This document shows positions 36,034 to 44,182 of a stretch of DNA of 64,000 nt, in pieces; the stretch's first letter is position 1, and the number at the start of each line of letters is the position of its first letter. A program made the position numbers and the translations under genes. The stretch lies in contig JADLDY010000021.1 of the NCBI GenBank assembly GCA_020846435.1, forward strand, positions 1-64,000, written 5' to 3'. The notes under the pieces were generated by a model. That model did no database searches. It saw nothing but the letters and a program-made list of their open reading frames with translations, and was not told where the DNA came from. This DNA comes from Deltaproteobacteria bacterium (GTDB taxonomy: Bacteria > Desulfobacterota > GWC2-55-46).

Positions 36034-36303
36034 ATGTCAGGATGCGGACACGACCACGGAAATGGCGGACACGACCACGGAAATGGCGGCCACGACCACG
36101 GAAATGGCGGCCACGGCCATGGAAATGACGATCACGATGAGGAATTGAAGGAAGTCCTCGTCAGCCTCGAGGTGGACCAGATAGCGGCCCTCGAAGAGAT
36201 GGCAAAAGAGTACGCGGCAAAGCTCGGACAGAAATGGGACCTGAGCGCGATGCTGAGAGTGGCAGTAGGACACTTTCTTACCAAGATGGGAAAGATGGCG
36301 TAG
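36034..36303 (+). CDS. His-rich putative metal-binding protein
   Basis: 89 residues, GGAGG upstream. Residues 5-32 are four near-identical copies of GHDHGNG (four 21-nt repeats, 36046-36129), a likely Ni/Zn/Co-binding segment. The rest is helical (SLEVDQIAALEEMAKEYAAKLG) and resembles a ribbon-helix-helix or small helical domain. Possibly a metal store or metal-responsive regulator; I do not recognise a family. Last gene before a strong terminator. Confidence 0.8.
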   Translation: MSGCGHDHGNGGHDHGNGGHDHGNGGHGHGNDDHDEELKEVLVSLEVDQIAALEEMAKEYAAKLGQKWDLSAMLRVAVGHFLTKMGKMA

Positions 36304-36307
36304 GCAT

Positions 36308-36339
36308 AAGGCTGTGGAGAGATCCACAGCCTTTTTTTT
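36308..36339 (+). terminator. Intrinsic terminator
   Basis: A perfect 11-bp stem (36308-36318 with 36323-36333) and GAGA tetraloop are followed by an eight-T run that begins in the stem (36332-36339). It closes the tolQ/guaBA/LOG/His-rich group. Confidence 0.92.
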
Positions 36340-36372
36340 GTAGATACCGCTTTGCCATAGGAGAATGATGTT

Positions 36373-36942
36373 ATGTCTGCACTCGGGCGCACAATAACTT
36401 TAGAATTTTGCAAACTCTGTGGATGGGCTCACAATGTGTGGGTTATACATAGAACATTTGAAGACAACCTTGATGCCGAGGTAGTGAAGCGCCTTAAATG
36501 TCCATATGTGGTGTCAGACCTTAGTATAATTACTCTGGAATATTGTCTTCTTCAGATAGCCAAACTCCATGACAATGCCGTTCAAAACGGAAATAAAAAT
36601 CTCACCATTTCATATGTCTTAGAATTTGGTGGATGGGATGAAAAAACTCGGTCTGAACTATGTATGCTTGCGAGTAAACTTGAAAAATTAAGACAGAAAA
36701 TCAAACCAGCACGAAATAAGATTCTCTCGCACAACGACCTTGAAACAATATTAAATGATACATTGCATGGAAAATTTTGCAAGGATGCAGATATTGAGTA
36801 CTTCAATACTCTTCAAGAATTCGTGAATGTAATTCATGACAAGGAGTTTGGTGGCCCTTACCCCTTAGAGAATAGTATGGCAAAAAATGATGCCCTGATT
36901 CTTGTAGATGTACTAATGGGGAAACTCAATCCATTATTTTAG
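36373..36942 (+). CDS. HEPN-like (AbiU2-type) protein of foreign composition
   Basis: 189 residues; AGGAG 9 nt upstream of ATG. Codons are strongly AT-rich compared with the GC-rich neighbours, which indicates acquisition from elsewhere. Helical protein with R114-N-K-x3-H120 (ARNKILSHND), fitting the R-x(4-6)-H motif of HEPN ribonucleases and the RNK..SH pattern of AbiU2-like HEPN domains. No antitoxin gene sits beside it. Assignment is by motif only; a role in defence or stress RNA cleavage is possible. Confidence 0.7.
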   Translation: MSALGRTITLEFCKLCGWAHNVWVIHRTFEDNLDAEVVKRLKCPYVVSDLSIITLEYCLLQIAKLHDNAVQNGNKNLTISYVLEFGGWDEKTRSELCMLASKLEKLRQKIKPARNKILSHNDLETILNDTLHGKFCKDADIEYFNTLQEFVNVIHDKEFGGPYPLENSMAKNDALILVDVLMGKLNPLF

Positions 36943-36969
36943 CGGGTTCAGGTTTGTAACCTGAACCCG
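36943..36969. terminator. Perfect 12-bp hairpin after the HEPN-like gene
   Basis: CGGGTTCAGGTT (36943-36954) pairs perfectly with 36958-36969 across a 3-nt loop. It starts right after the stop codon. No U-tract follows on either strand, so it could be a symmetrical terminator of reduced strength or a scar of the insertion that brought the gene. Confidence 0.5.
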
Positions 36970-36994
36970 AATATTAGCTGGATAGCTCCGTAGA

Positions 36995-37018
36995 TTGGGT
37001 TACCGAAGCGTAACCCAA
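36995..37018. repeat. REP-like palindrome
   Basis: TTGGGTTAC (36995-37003) pairs with GTAACCCAA (37010-37018) around a CGAAGC loop. The GTAGATTGGGTTAC...GTAACCCAAC form resembles dispersed extragenic palindromes found in many genomes. The flanking 37019-37156 holds no gene that I can see. Confidence 0.5.
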
Positions 37019-37177
37019 CACAGTCTCGCGTCAATGCGCGGCAGAGCACTACGAGCTTCGAAAACCGCGTAAAGCCCCGGCGTTCCTGCTTGCAAGCGGT
37101 TGTATGACTTCAAAAGTTGACGTAAAGAGCTCTGGCAGGATACGATACGTCATACAATGGGATATGGCACGATTGAT

Positions 37178-38620
37178 ATGAAGCGATTAATTCTGGTTTC
37201 AGCGATTCTTCTTTTAATGGCTTCCCATGTTTTCGCGGAGGTCGAGAAGTGCCGCGAAGCATATTTGAAAGAAGATTTCGCGGGGGCTTTCAAGCTATGC
37301 AGTGTCCTTGCAGAAGAGGGGCACGCAGAGCCTCAGCTTAATTTGGGGCTCATGTATCGTTTTGGCCAGGGAGTGCCAAAGGATACTGCCAAAGCTCTGC
37401 AGTGGTACACAAAAGCGGCAGAGCAGGGATTGGCCACCGCCCAGTATGGTCTGGCTCAGATGTATCATAATGGCGAAGGAATGCCTGAGGACCACGCCAA
37501 AGCTGTAAAATGGTATACGAAGGCGGCAGAACAAGGGGACCTGGGTTCTCAGTTTCAGTTAGCTGGCATGTATCATAAGGGTGACGGCGTGCCAATGGAC
37601 TATGCCAAAGCTCTGAAGTGGTACACGAAAGCGGCAGAGCAGGATCATTCGAGTGCCGAATATACCCTTGGCTTCATGTATCGTTTTGGCCAGGGAGTTC
37701 CAAAGGACTATGCCAAGGCTCTGAAATGGTACACGAAAGCGGCGGAGCAGGGATTGGCCGCCGCCCAGTATGGTCTGGCTTATATGTATCATAATGGGGA
37801 AGGAGTGCCGAAGGACTATGCAAAAGCCCTGAGATGGTACACGCAAGCGGCGGAACAGGGATTGGCTGGCGCTCAGTATGGTTTAGCCGGGATGTATCAT
37901 AAAGGCGAGGGCGTACAAAAGGACAATGCCAAAGCTCTGAAGTGGTACACTAAAGCGGCAGAGCAGGGTCATTCAAGCGCGCGGTATGCCCTCGGGCAGA
38001 TGTCTGAAGAAGGCGAGGGTGTGCCAAAGGACAATGCCAAAGCTCTGAGATGGTACACGCAAGCGGCAGAGCAGGGACACTCAGGCGCTCAGTACAGCCT
38101 CGGGCTCATGTATAGTTTTGGCGATGGAGTAACCAAGGACAATGCCAAGGCTCTGAGGTGGTACACGAAGGCGGCAGAGCAGGGATTGGCTCGCGCTCAG
38201 TATAACCTTGGGCATATGTATGATGAAGGCGAGGCGGTGCCAAAGGACTATGCCGAGGCAATAAAGTGGTACACTAAAGCGGGAGAGCAGGGCCTGGCAC
38301 GCGCTCAGTATAATTTGGGGTACATGTATTATCATGGCGAAGGGGTGCCAAAGGACTATGGCGAGGCATTTAAATGGTACTCAAAAGCGGCAGAGCAGGG
38401 GCACGCAGGCGCACAAACCTTTATCGGGTCAATGTATGTTACTGGTGAAGGAGTAACAAAGGATTACGTTCTGGCTTACAAATGGCTTGATCTTTCAGCC
38501 GCGCAAGGGAAAGAGAGCGCTAAAAACAGCCTCAGTATTCTTAAAAAGAACATGACATCTGCCCAGATCGCGGAGGCGCAGAAACTCTCAAGGGAATTCA
38601 AGCCTACGCTGTCTGAATAA
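37178..38620 (+). CDS. Exported Sel1-repeat protein, 11 repeats
   Basis: 480 residues from ATG 37178, chosen because it begins a clean signal peptide (KRLILVSAILLLMASHVFA, cleavage near residue 20); ATG 37157 would put seven residues before it. Eleven 36-residue Sel1 repeats (37325-38512) with the core G-x-G-V-P-K-D-Y-A-K-A-L-K-W-Y. Repeats 1-3 and 4-6 share a RFGQ/HNGE/HKG order and near-identical DNA, pointing to a recent duplication of a three-repeat block. Periplasmic solenoid for protein contacts; partner unknown. Confidence 0.9.
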   Translation: MKRLILVSAILLLMASHVFAEVEKCREAYLKEDFAGAFKLCSVLAEEGHAEPQLNLGLMYRFGQGVPKDTAKALQWYTKAAEQGLATAQYGLAQMYHNGEGMPEDHAKAVKWYTKAAEQGDLGSQFQLAGMYHKGDGVPMDYAKALKWYTKAAEQDHSSAEYTLGFMYRFGQGVPKDYAKALKWYTKAAEQGLAAAQYGLAYMYHNGEGVPKDYAKALRWYTQAAEQGLAGAQYGLAGMYHKGEGVQKDNAKALKWYTKAAEQGHSSARYALGQMSEEGEGVPKDNAKALRWYTQAAEQGHSGAQYSLGLMYSFGDGVTKDNAKALRWYTKAAEQGLARAQYNLGHMYDEGEAVPKDYAEAIKWYTKAGEQGLARAQYNLGYMYYHGEGVPKDYGEAFKWYSKAAEQGHAGAQTFIGSMYVTGEGVTKDYVLAYKWLDLSAAQGKESAKNSLSILKKNMTSAQIAEAQKLSREFKPTLSE

Positions 38621-38634
38621 TATTCCTCACTGTC

Positions 38635-38659
38635 ATGCGCTCTTTCGTAGAGAGCGCAT
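38635..38659 (+). terminator. Hairpin after the Sel1 gene
   Basis: ATGCGCTCT (38635-38643) pairs with 38651-38659 around a 7-nt loop. No U-tract follows. It lies between the convergent Sel1 and DUF2934 genes. Confidence 0.35.
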
Positions 38660-38669
38660 TGCCGAAGTC

Positions 38670-38900
38670 TCAAGGCCGCGTCAGTTCACCTTTTAAATCC
38701 TTTTTTTTTGCCTTTTCCGCCGGGCTCCCGGCCTTTTCCTTCACCTGTTTCGCGGTTGGGGCAGCAAGCTCTTTTTTGGCATGTATGGCGATTACGGCCT
38801 TCTCCGCTTCAAGCCAGTTTTCCAGGTCCCTTCCGCCAGCCCTGCCGCTTTTTTCGTACAGATCATACGCCGCCTTTTCTATCTCTTCATGCATGTTCAT
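38670..38900 (-). CDS. DUF2934 domain protein
   Basis: 76 residues from ATG 38900, set by AGGAG 6 nt upstream; an upstream in-frame start at 39020 lacks an SD. The segment IEKAAYDLYEKSGRAGGRDLENWLEAE is the DUF2934 motif (first ~35 residues). The tail is Lys/Ala-rich (KELAAPTAKQVKEKAG and KKKDLKGELTRP). Function of the family is unknown. Convergent with the Sel1 gene. Confidence 0.85.
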   Translation of the reverse strand: MNMHEEIEKAAYDLYEKSGRAGGRDLENWLEAEKAVIAIHAKKELAAPTAKQVKEKAGSPAEKAKKKDLKGELTRP

Positions 38901-39022
38901 ATTCTTCTCCTGAAGGAATATTTTCTTAGTATTAATTGCTATTTTATGAGTATAGCGGAATTGAGCAGATATTGCCGGACGCCGAGTGTATTCCGGACGT
39001 TCGTATAGTCCCGCCGCCATTT

Positions 39023-39058
39023 AAAAGGCCCGTAACTCTTTGGAGTTACGGGCCTTTT
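39023..39058. terminator. Bidirectional intrinsic terminator
   Basis: A perfect 16-bp stem (39023-39038 with 39043-39058), TTTG loop, with four A/T pairs at its base and further Ts after it on the + strand (39061-39066 region). On the - strand it lies 31 nt past the DUF4197 stop and should end that transcript before DUF2934. Confidence 0.88.
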
Positions 39059-39088
39059 ATTTTTTCAGTTCTCAACAGAAAAAACCTG

Positions 39089-39802
39089 TTACTTGCCGAA
39101 TACTTCTTTCAGAATGCTTGTGGTCCGGGCCACAGGGTCTTTCCTGATCTTCATCTCTTCTTGTCCGAGCGTGTAAAAAAGCCCGTCAAGCGCTTCGGAA
39201 ACGACATATTGGGTTATGTCCATCTTCGGGCTCTTCATGAAAGGGACGCTTTTGGCCTTTCCGGCGAGAGCCTTGTACTGCTTTGTCACGTTGTTCTCAT
39301 CCATGGTCTTCTCTACGACTGGCGTGAACGCGGCCGTGAGCTTACCGGTGGTCTTGCCCTTGAAGTACTCGGTTGCCGCCGTGTCTCCGCCATTCAATAT
39401 CTTGCGCGCGTCATCGATGTTCATCTCAAGGATGGCGTCAGAGAATATCTTTTTCGCGGCAGGCGCGGCCTTCTCAGCCGACCGGTTCATGCTGAGCACG
39501 AAGTCGTCTACTTCAGTGCCATAACCCACTGCCCTCAGCCCCTTCTCCATGGCCTGGAGCTTCTTTGGCATGAGGATCTTTATGGCTTCGTTGGCGAAGT
39601 AACCGTCAGTCCGGCCGGTCAGTTTTACGGCATTCTCCGCGCCGACCTGAAGGGCCTCTTTCAATCCGGAGGCGATTTTTTCTTCGCTCAAACTGCTTTG
39701 AGTCCCGAATCCCAACCGTTTGGAAATATCGCCGAACTGCGCCAGCGACGCTGTCGCAGACAAGAGAAAAACAGAGATCAGTAAAAAAACACGGATTATC
39801 AT
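39089..39802 (-). CDS. DUF4197 exported protein
   Basis: 237 residues from ATG 39802, supported by GAGGTG 6 nt upstream and a signal peptide (IIRVFLLISVFLLSATASLA). DUF4197 motifs: SLSEEKIASGLKEALQVG, NEAIKILMPKKLQAMEKGL, SMNRSAEKAAPAAKKIF, ILNGGDTAATEYFKGKT and EALDGLFYTLGQEEMKIRKD. Periplasmic helical protein of unknown function. Single-gene unit ending at the terminator 39023-39058. Confidence 0.9.
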   Translation of the reverse strand: MIIRVFLLISVFLLSATASLAQFGDISKRLGFGTQSSLSEEKIASGLKEALQVGAENAVKLTGRTDGYFANEAIKILMPKKLQAMEKGLRAVGYGTEVDDFVLSMNRSAEKAAPAAKKIFSDAILEMNIDDARKILNGGDTAATEYFKGKTTGKLTAAFTPVVEKTMDENNVTKQYKALAGKAKSVPFMKSPKMDITQYVVSEALDGLFYTLGQEEMKIRKDPVARTTSILKEVFGK

Positions 39803-39895
39803 TAGCCGCACCTCGCCATTTCTTATGTATACGAAAGCATAACGGGCGCACTCCACATTGTCAATGGATGCCGGCGGTGGTGTCAGGTAAGGGTT

Positions 39896-40207
39896 CTAAT
39901 CCGGGTCAAGTCCGGCGACTGAGAGCGCCAATGTACGGCACAACGGCGAATTGCCCTGATCCGGCTCGAGGATCAAAAGCCTCTTTTGAGACTTTGAAAA
40001 GGATTTGATCTTTATCTCCAGTTTCAATGCCGCACTCCTGTTGGCGCAGCTCATGCTCCAGAGCAGGTCTTTGACTCCTTTAATCCTTGTATACCGGGCT
40101 CCCTTGCCGCTTTTATGCTCTGAGAGCCTTCTGGCCAGGTCGCATGTTACCCCTGTATAGTAGGAGCCGTCAGAGCACTCAAGGATATAGACGAACCAGG
40201 GACCCAT
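39896..40207 (-). CDS. GIY-YIG nuclease family protein
   Basis: 103 residues, GAGGAG upstream. The first strands FVYILECSDGSYYTGVTCDL give the GIY-YIG motif in the form VYI-YTG, followed by RRLSEHKSGKGARYT with the conserved Arg and His. Short UPF0213/YhbQ-type member. Known relatives are structure-specific or unproven nucleases. No mobile-element genes are next to it. Confidence 0.88.
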   Translation of the reverse strand: MGPWFVYILECSDGSYYTGVTCDLARRLSEHKSGKGARYTRIKGVKDLLWSMSCANRSAALKLEIKIKSFSKSQKRLLILEPDQGNSPLCRTLALSVAGLDPD

Positions 40208-40435
40208 TTTCTCTTATCTCCTCTGTCAGTCCGGAATTCTATCAGATCGGCAGTCAAAAAAAAACAACTTGAAATCAATCTTCAACGCCTCTAACTCATT
40301 GAGTTACCGGCTCTATTTATTCCGGGCGGATTGACAGTCCTTGTTCCTGCGCAGGTTTTTTTTCAGTTCGCCTCCTTTTTTCCGGAAAGGTGATAGACTT
40401 TTGTCATTGGTCGAGCGTGAGCGGGAGATGAGAGC

Positions 40436-41671
40436 ATGAAGATATCATTTGTCAGAGTATCGTTTGTCTTGTTAAGCGTTCTGTTCCTGATGACCGGAGT
40501 TTCGATAGCGCAAGACGGAGAAGCTCCTCCGGAGAGCCCGCCAATAGAGCAGCCGCTTGTGCGCGAAGGCGACTTCGCGCTTACTCTTTCGGAAGCGCTC
40601 GAACTTGGCGTGACAGACAATGAAACTGAAGCCGTGAACCTGTTGAACTCCGCCGGCATCGCACCGCTGAACGGCTGGATCGCCGACTACCCTGTGACTC
40701 CGGATATAGTAGGAGAGCTCCGGGCGTCTGTCGCCGAAGCGGCTGACGCTGGCAAGTTATCCACCGGAAAGGACGCCGCCCTTGTAATCTATCAGGACGT
40801 AGTAGAGGAATACGGCCTTTCAATAAGGGTCGGCGAAGGTCAGGGCGCGACCGGCTGGGGACAAGAGCCAGCCTCGAAGGACTTGAATGAATATTACACG
40901 ACACAGGGCCCTCCGGTTGTAACCTACTATGCTCCGCCTCCGGCTTACGCGTACATGTATACCTGGGTGCCCTATCAGTTCTGGTGGTGGAATTACTGGT
41001 ATCCCGGTTTTTTTGTCCTTGTGGATTTTGACGTCAGGATGCACTTCCACGAAAGAGTGCGCTACCGCCCGTATGACAGGTTTCGTCCGCGTTTTTACGA
41101 AAGAGCGAGGCCGCGCACGCACGACAGGGTGCGCCCTGGGGAGAGGGCGCGACTCGATATGGACCGCAGGCAAGGAGAGTTCCTCAGCAACCATTTCCGT
41201 GAACGCAAAACCAACACGGTGCGTCGAATAGACCCTACGCGAAGGGCTTCAGCCGTGACTTCCGGCGTGGCTGGCGGCACGCGAACCGAGTACGGAGGAA
41301 CCCGCGGCTTTGTCCAGCCGAGACTGCGCGGAGGAACCCGTTCAAGCGCATTTGACCGCTTCGGCAGCACCCGTATCGACGGGGCCGCGAGCGACCGTGG
41401 TTTCCAGAGCCGCACCGGCGCCGGCATCACCCCGCGGAGCGCAGCTCCCCGCGCTGCTGTTCCCGGCAGAGACATCACCAACAGACAGAGGCTCGACCTG
41501 GACAAGGCCAGACAGGAAAGGGCCGTCCAGGGCAGGACAACTCAGACGCAGGAGAGGGTCAATCAGGGCAGGCCTTACAGAGGCGACCAGACTAAAAGGG
41601 ATGTCCGCAAGGAAGGCTTCCGCGACAGCCGCGGCGGGACGTTCCACGGCGGCGGCAGACGTCAGCGCTGA
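40436..41671 (+). CDS. Exported protein with aromatic patch and Arg/Gly-rich tail
   Basis: 411 residues, GGGAG 8 nt upstream. Signal peptide (residues 1-25, ending in GVSIAQ). About 45-150 is a folded acidic helical region. About 160-195 is Pro/Tyr/Trp-rich (PPPAYAYMYTWVPYQF then WWWNYWYPGFF). From ~200 on it is strongly basic with Arg-Pro, Arg-Gly and Gln/Thr repeats, probably disordered. I do not recognise a family. It lies 83 nt before the DUF2950 gene start, a possible pair. Confidence 0.78.
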   Translation: MKISFVRVSFVLLSVLFLMTGVSIAQDGEAPPESPPIEQPLVREGDFALTLSEALELGVTDNETEAVNLLNSAGIAPLNGWIADYPVTPDIVGELRASVAEAADAGKLSTGKDAALVIYQDVVEEYGLSIRVGEGQGATGWGQEPASKDLNEYYTTQGPPVVTYYAPPPAYAYMYTWVPYQFWWWNYWYPGFFVLVDFDVRMHFHERVRYRPYDRFRPRFYERARPRTHDRVRPGERARLDMDRRQGEFLSNHFRERKTNTVRRIDPTRRASAVTSGVAGGTRTEYGGTRGFVQPRLRGGTRSSAFDRFGSTRIDGAASDRGFQSRTGAGITPRSAAPRAAVPGRDITNRQRLDLDKARQERAVQGRTTQTQERVNQGRPYRGDQTKRDVRKEGFRDSRGGTFHGGGRRQR

Positions 41672-41754
41672 AAATATGCGCTGAATAACCGCGTGAGTCA
41701 GAAACGCTCTAAATGCCAACTGTTTTATAGTACAGACGCATGGAGGTAGAGATA

Positions 41755-42726
41755 ATGATCAGTAACGCGGTAATATTCATACACCGTTTATTCCGCCGTT
41801 GCGCCTTGACGGCTTTAGCGTCATCTATGCTGATCGCGACAGCCTTCGGTTTGCCCGCCTTTGCTCAGGACGGCGGCCAGAAGGTCTTCAAGACACCGCA
41901 GGATGCGTTCAAGGCGCTCGTTGAGGCCGCAAGAGAGAACGACACCATGGGGCTCATCGCCATTTTCGGGTCAGACGCGACCGACCTCGTATCCTCAGGA
42001 GACGCTGTCGCTGATACTCATTCCAGAGAGCGTTTCGTCAAGGCGGCGCAGGAGAAGGTCGAATTCTCCAGGCTTGACGACAAATCGAGGCTCGCGCTCA
42101 TAGGTAAGGACAGATGGTGCTTCCCTATACCGATCGTGAAATCAGCCAAGGGTTGGACCTTCTTTACCGAGGACGGAAAGGAAGAGATCATAAACCGCAG
42201 GATCGGCAGGAACGAGCTCAATACCATTCAGGTCTCCCTTGCTTACGTGAACGCGCAGCGCGAGTACGCTTCAGTTGACCGTGACGGCGACGGGACGCTT
42301 CAGTACGCGCAGAATTTCGTCAGTATCAAGGGCATGAGGGACGGCCTCTACTGGGAAGCCGCTCCCGGAGAGCAAAGGAGCCCTATGGGCCCGTTCTTTG
42401 CCCGCGCCACGGAAGAAGGGTACTCATACGTTAAAGACGACAAGCCTTTGCCGTACTATGGATATTATTTCAGGATACTGAAAAGCCAGGGGACCAGCGC
42501 CCCGGGCGGGGCGATGGATTATGTGGTCGACGGCAAAATGACGGCGGGTTTCGCCCTTATCGCGTATCCCGCGCACTACGGCTCCTCAGGTGTCATGACC
42601 TTCATCGTCAACCAGCAGGGCGTCGTCTATGAGAAGGACCTCGGGCCGGCGACTGAAGAGGCGGCAAGGGCGCTTTCAGCTTATGACCCTGACGATACAT
42701 GGGTAAAAGTCGAACAGGGAAAATAG
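41755..42726 (+). CDS. DUF2950 exported protein
   Basis: 323 residues from ATG 41755, set by GGAGG 8 nt upstream; ATG 41740 would cover the SD. N-terminal signal sequence (RRCALTALASSMLIATAFGLP, cut in an AFAQ site). DUF2950 hallmarks: FKTPQDAFKALVEAARENDT, NELNTIQVSLAYVNAQREYA, and GGAMDYVVDGKMTAGFALIAYP with MTFIVNQQGVVYEKDLG at the end. Function of the family is unknown; periplasmic. Confidence 0.9.
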   Translation: MISNAVIFIHRLFRRCALTALASSMLIATAFGLPAFAQDGGQKVFKTPQDAFKALVEAARENDTMGLIAIFGSDATDLVSSGDAVADTHSRERFVKAAQEKVEFSRLDDKSRLALIGKDRWCFPIPIVKSAKGWTFFTEDGKEEIINRRIGRNELNTIQVSLAYVNAQREYASVDRDGDGTLQYAQNFVSIKGMRDGLYWEAAPGEQRSPMGPFFARATEEGYSYVKDDKPLPYYGYYFRILKSQGTSAPGGAMDYVVDGKMTAGFALIAYPAHYGSSGVMTFIVNQQGVVYEKDLGPATEEAARALSAYDPDDTWVKVEQGK

Positions 42727-42760
42727 CGTTAAAAAGGCAGGCGCGCCGCCGGTGGCAGTT

Positions 42761-43510
42761 TCAGAAGAGTACCTGGCAGGGGATGCCCTCTTTTTCAAAA
42801 GCCTTTTTCAGCTCTGCACCCTTTAGATAAAAATAGCTGTCCTGCATGGCCCATTCCAGAGCGTGCTTTTTGTACGCCCAGTCGCCGTAGTGGTAGTTCA
42901 ATCTGTCGACAAGCACATAATCCACCTTGCCCTTGAGCATCCCGGCAAGACCCTCGGCGCCGGGAAGGATCGGGGCTATCATGCAGAAAGTCCTCACTCC
43001 CTCAGAGTGAAGGGCTTCAAGCGCGTTGACCCTGTTGATTGAAGGGGGCGCTCCAGGCTCGAATATCTTTCTTATCTTTTCATCTGCAGTGGTTATGGTA
43101 AAACCGACTTCTGAGTCTTTTGCCTGCTTGATTATCTCGATATCACGGAGGACAAGGTCTGATTTGGTCTGAATTGTGAACGGCCAGCCGGCTTCGACAA
43201 GGACCTCGAGGCATTTTCTTGTAAGAGAGTATTTTTTCTCAAGCGGCTGGTAGGGGTCGCACACGCCGCTTACCCATACTCTGCCGGCCTTTTTCTTCTT
43301 TAGCTCTTTAGCCAGAAGCACAGGGGCGTTTATCTTGACATCTACAAACTCACCCCAGGGCTCCCTGTGCGCCGTGAACCTCTTCATGAAACTGGCGTAG
43401 CAGTAGACGCACGCGTGCTCACAGCCGACATAGGGGTTCAGGGCATAATCGTATACCTGTGACCTGGAAAGCACGCTTTTTGCCTGAATTTCGGTGACCT
43501 TCATTCTCAT
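42761..43510 (-). CDS. SplB-like radical SAM protein
   Basis: 249 residues. The radical SAM cluster motif C30-x3-C34-x2-C37 (GCEHACVYC) follows LNPYVGC, as in the Rv2578c/SplB-like group related to spore photoproduct lyase. WVSGVCDPYQPLEKKY and FTIQTKSDLVLRD form the barrel strands. Substrate unknown. Transcribed alone, convergent with DUF2950 and divergent from the barrel protein. Confidence 0.9.
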   Translation of the reverse strand: MRMKVTEIQAKSVLSRSQVYDYALNPYVGCEHACVYCYASFMKRFTAHREPWGEFVDVKINAPVLLAKELKKKKAGRVWVSGVCDPYQPLEKKYSLTRKCLEVLVEAGWPFTIQTKSDLVLRDIEIIKQAKDSEVGFTITTADEKIRKIFEPGAPPSINRVNALEALHSEGVRTFCMIAPILPGAEGLAGMLKGKVDYVLVDRLNYHYGDWAYKKHALEWAMQDSYFYLKGAELKKAFEKEGIPCQVLF

Positions 43511-43532
43511 GATGATATTTTATCACGGTTAG

Positions 43533-43544
43533 GATAATATTATC
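43533..43544. other. 12-bp perfect palindrome in a divergent promoter region
   Basis: GATAATATTATC at 43533-43544 lies between the SplB-like gene (-) and the barrel gene (+). It could be an operator or simply an AT-rich -10 region. Confidence 0.3.
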
Positions 43545-43631
43545 TCCTGGAAGAGGATGCTTGAGGTCCTGACATATTCATTCCAAATAAAAAAAACAGC
43601 CGTCGCTGTTCATCAAAGAGAGGGGGTTCCT

Positions 43632-44150
43632 GTGAAAAAAACCGGATTGGTCCTGATTCTTTTTTCGTTGATTTTTATCTCTGCCGAAGCCAGCGCGAAT
43701 GGCCCGGCCGCGTGGTTGTCAGTCGGTGAGAAGGACGGCAATACAGGTTTCGCCGTTGGTTTCAGGGGCGTTGACCTCGGGATAGAGCTCGGCGGTATAA
43801 ACGAGTCTGATTATTCATCTTCGGATATTTATGATTATCCGGTGCCGCATACCGACTTCACAGACCTCGGCAAGCAGAAAGTCGACAGCGCCATAGGTTT
43901 AGACGTCCTCGGCTTTTATAACGCGTCCAGACAGCTTTCTTTTTACGGCGGGCTTGGGCTGTATTTCCAGCAATACATAAGGATAGGTCAATCCAACATC
44001 TCCGGTCTCCTGTATACTGAAGCCGAGGAAACCGAAGCTGACGCGGCTTTCTCAGCCGGCATACAGTTCTTCCCGTCAAACTCTGTCCTTCTGGGCATAG
44101 GGTACCATTCCATCAGGGGCATAAACGGTCAGATAGGCATAAAGTTCTAA
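43632..44150 (+). CDS. Small outer-membrane beta-barrel protein
   Basis: 172 residues from GTG 43632 with GAGAGGGGG 5 nt upstream, which starts a signal peptide (KKTGLVLILFSLIFISAEASA). The mature part shows alternating hydrophobic strands (GFAVGFRGVDLGIELGG, SFYGGLGLYFQQYIRIG, VLLGIGYHSIRGINGQIGI) and ends with GIKF, a C-terminal aromatic as in outer-membrane barrels. Likely an eight-stranded barrel; function unknown. Confidence 0.78.
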   Translation: MKKTGLVLILFSLIFISAEASANGPAAWLSVGEKDGNTGFAVGFRGVDLGIELGGINESDYSSSDIYDYPVPHTDFTDLGKQKVDSAIGLDVLGFYNASRQLSFYGGLGLYFQQYIRIGQSNISGLLYTEAEETEADAAFSAGIQFFPSNSVLLGIGYHSIRGINGQIGIKF

Positions 44151-44182
44151 AGAGCCTCAGAACGGAGTCTGGTAAAGTTTAA

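Noticed and set aside
36943-37156. tRNA or other small RNA gene in the palindrome-rich stretch
   Set aside because: No cloverleaf or T-loop consensus could be built from the sequence on either strand.
37325-38512. Regularly spaced repeats that might suggest a CRISPR array
   Set aside because: The 108-nt units are in frame and encode Sel1 repeats; there are no unique spacers between identical short repeats.
38635-38913. 92-residue + strand frame after the Sel1 gene
   Set aside because: It is antisense to the DUF2934 gene, which has a motif and a good SD.
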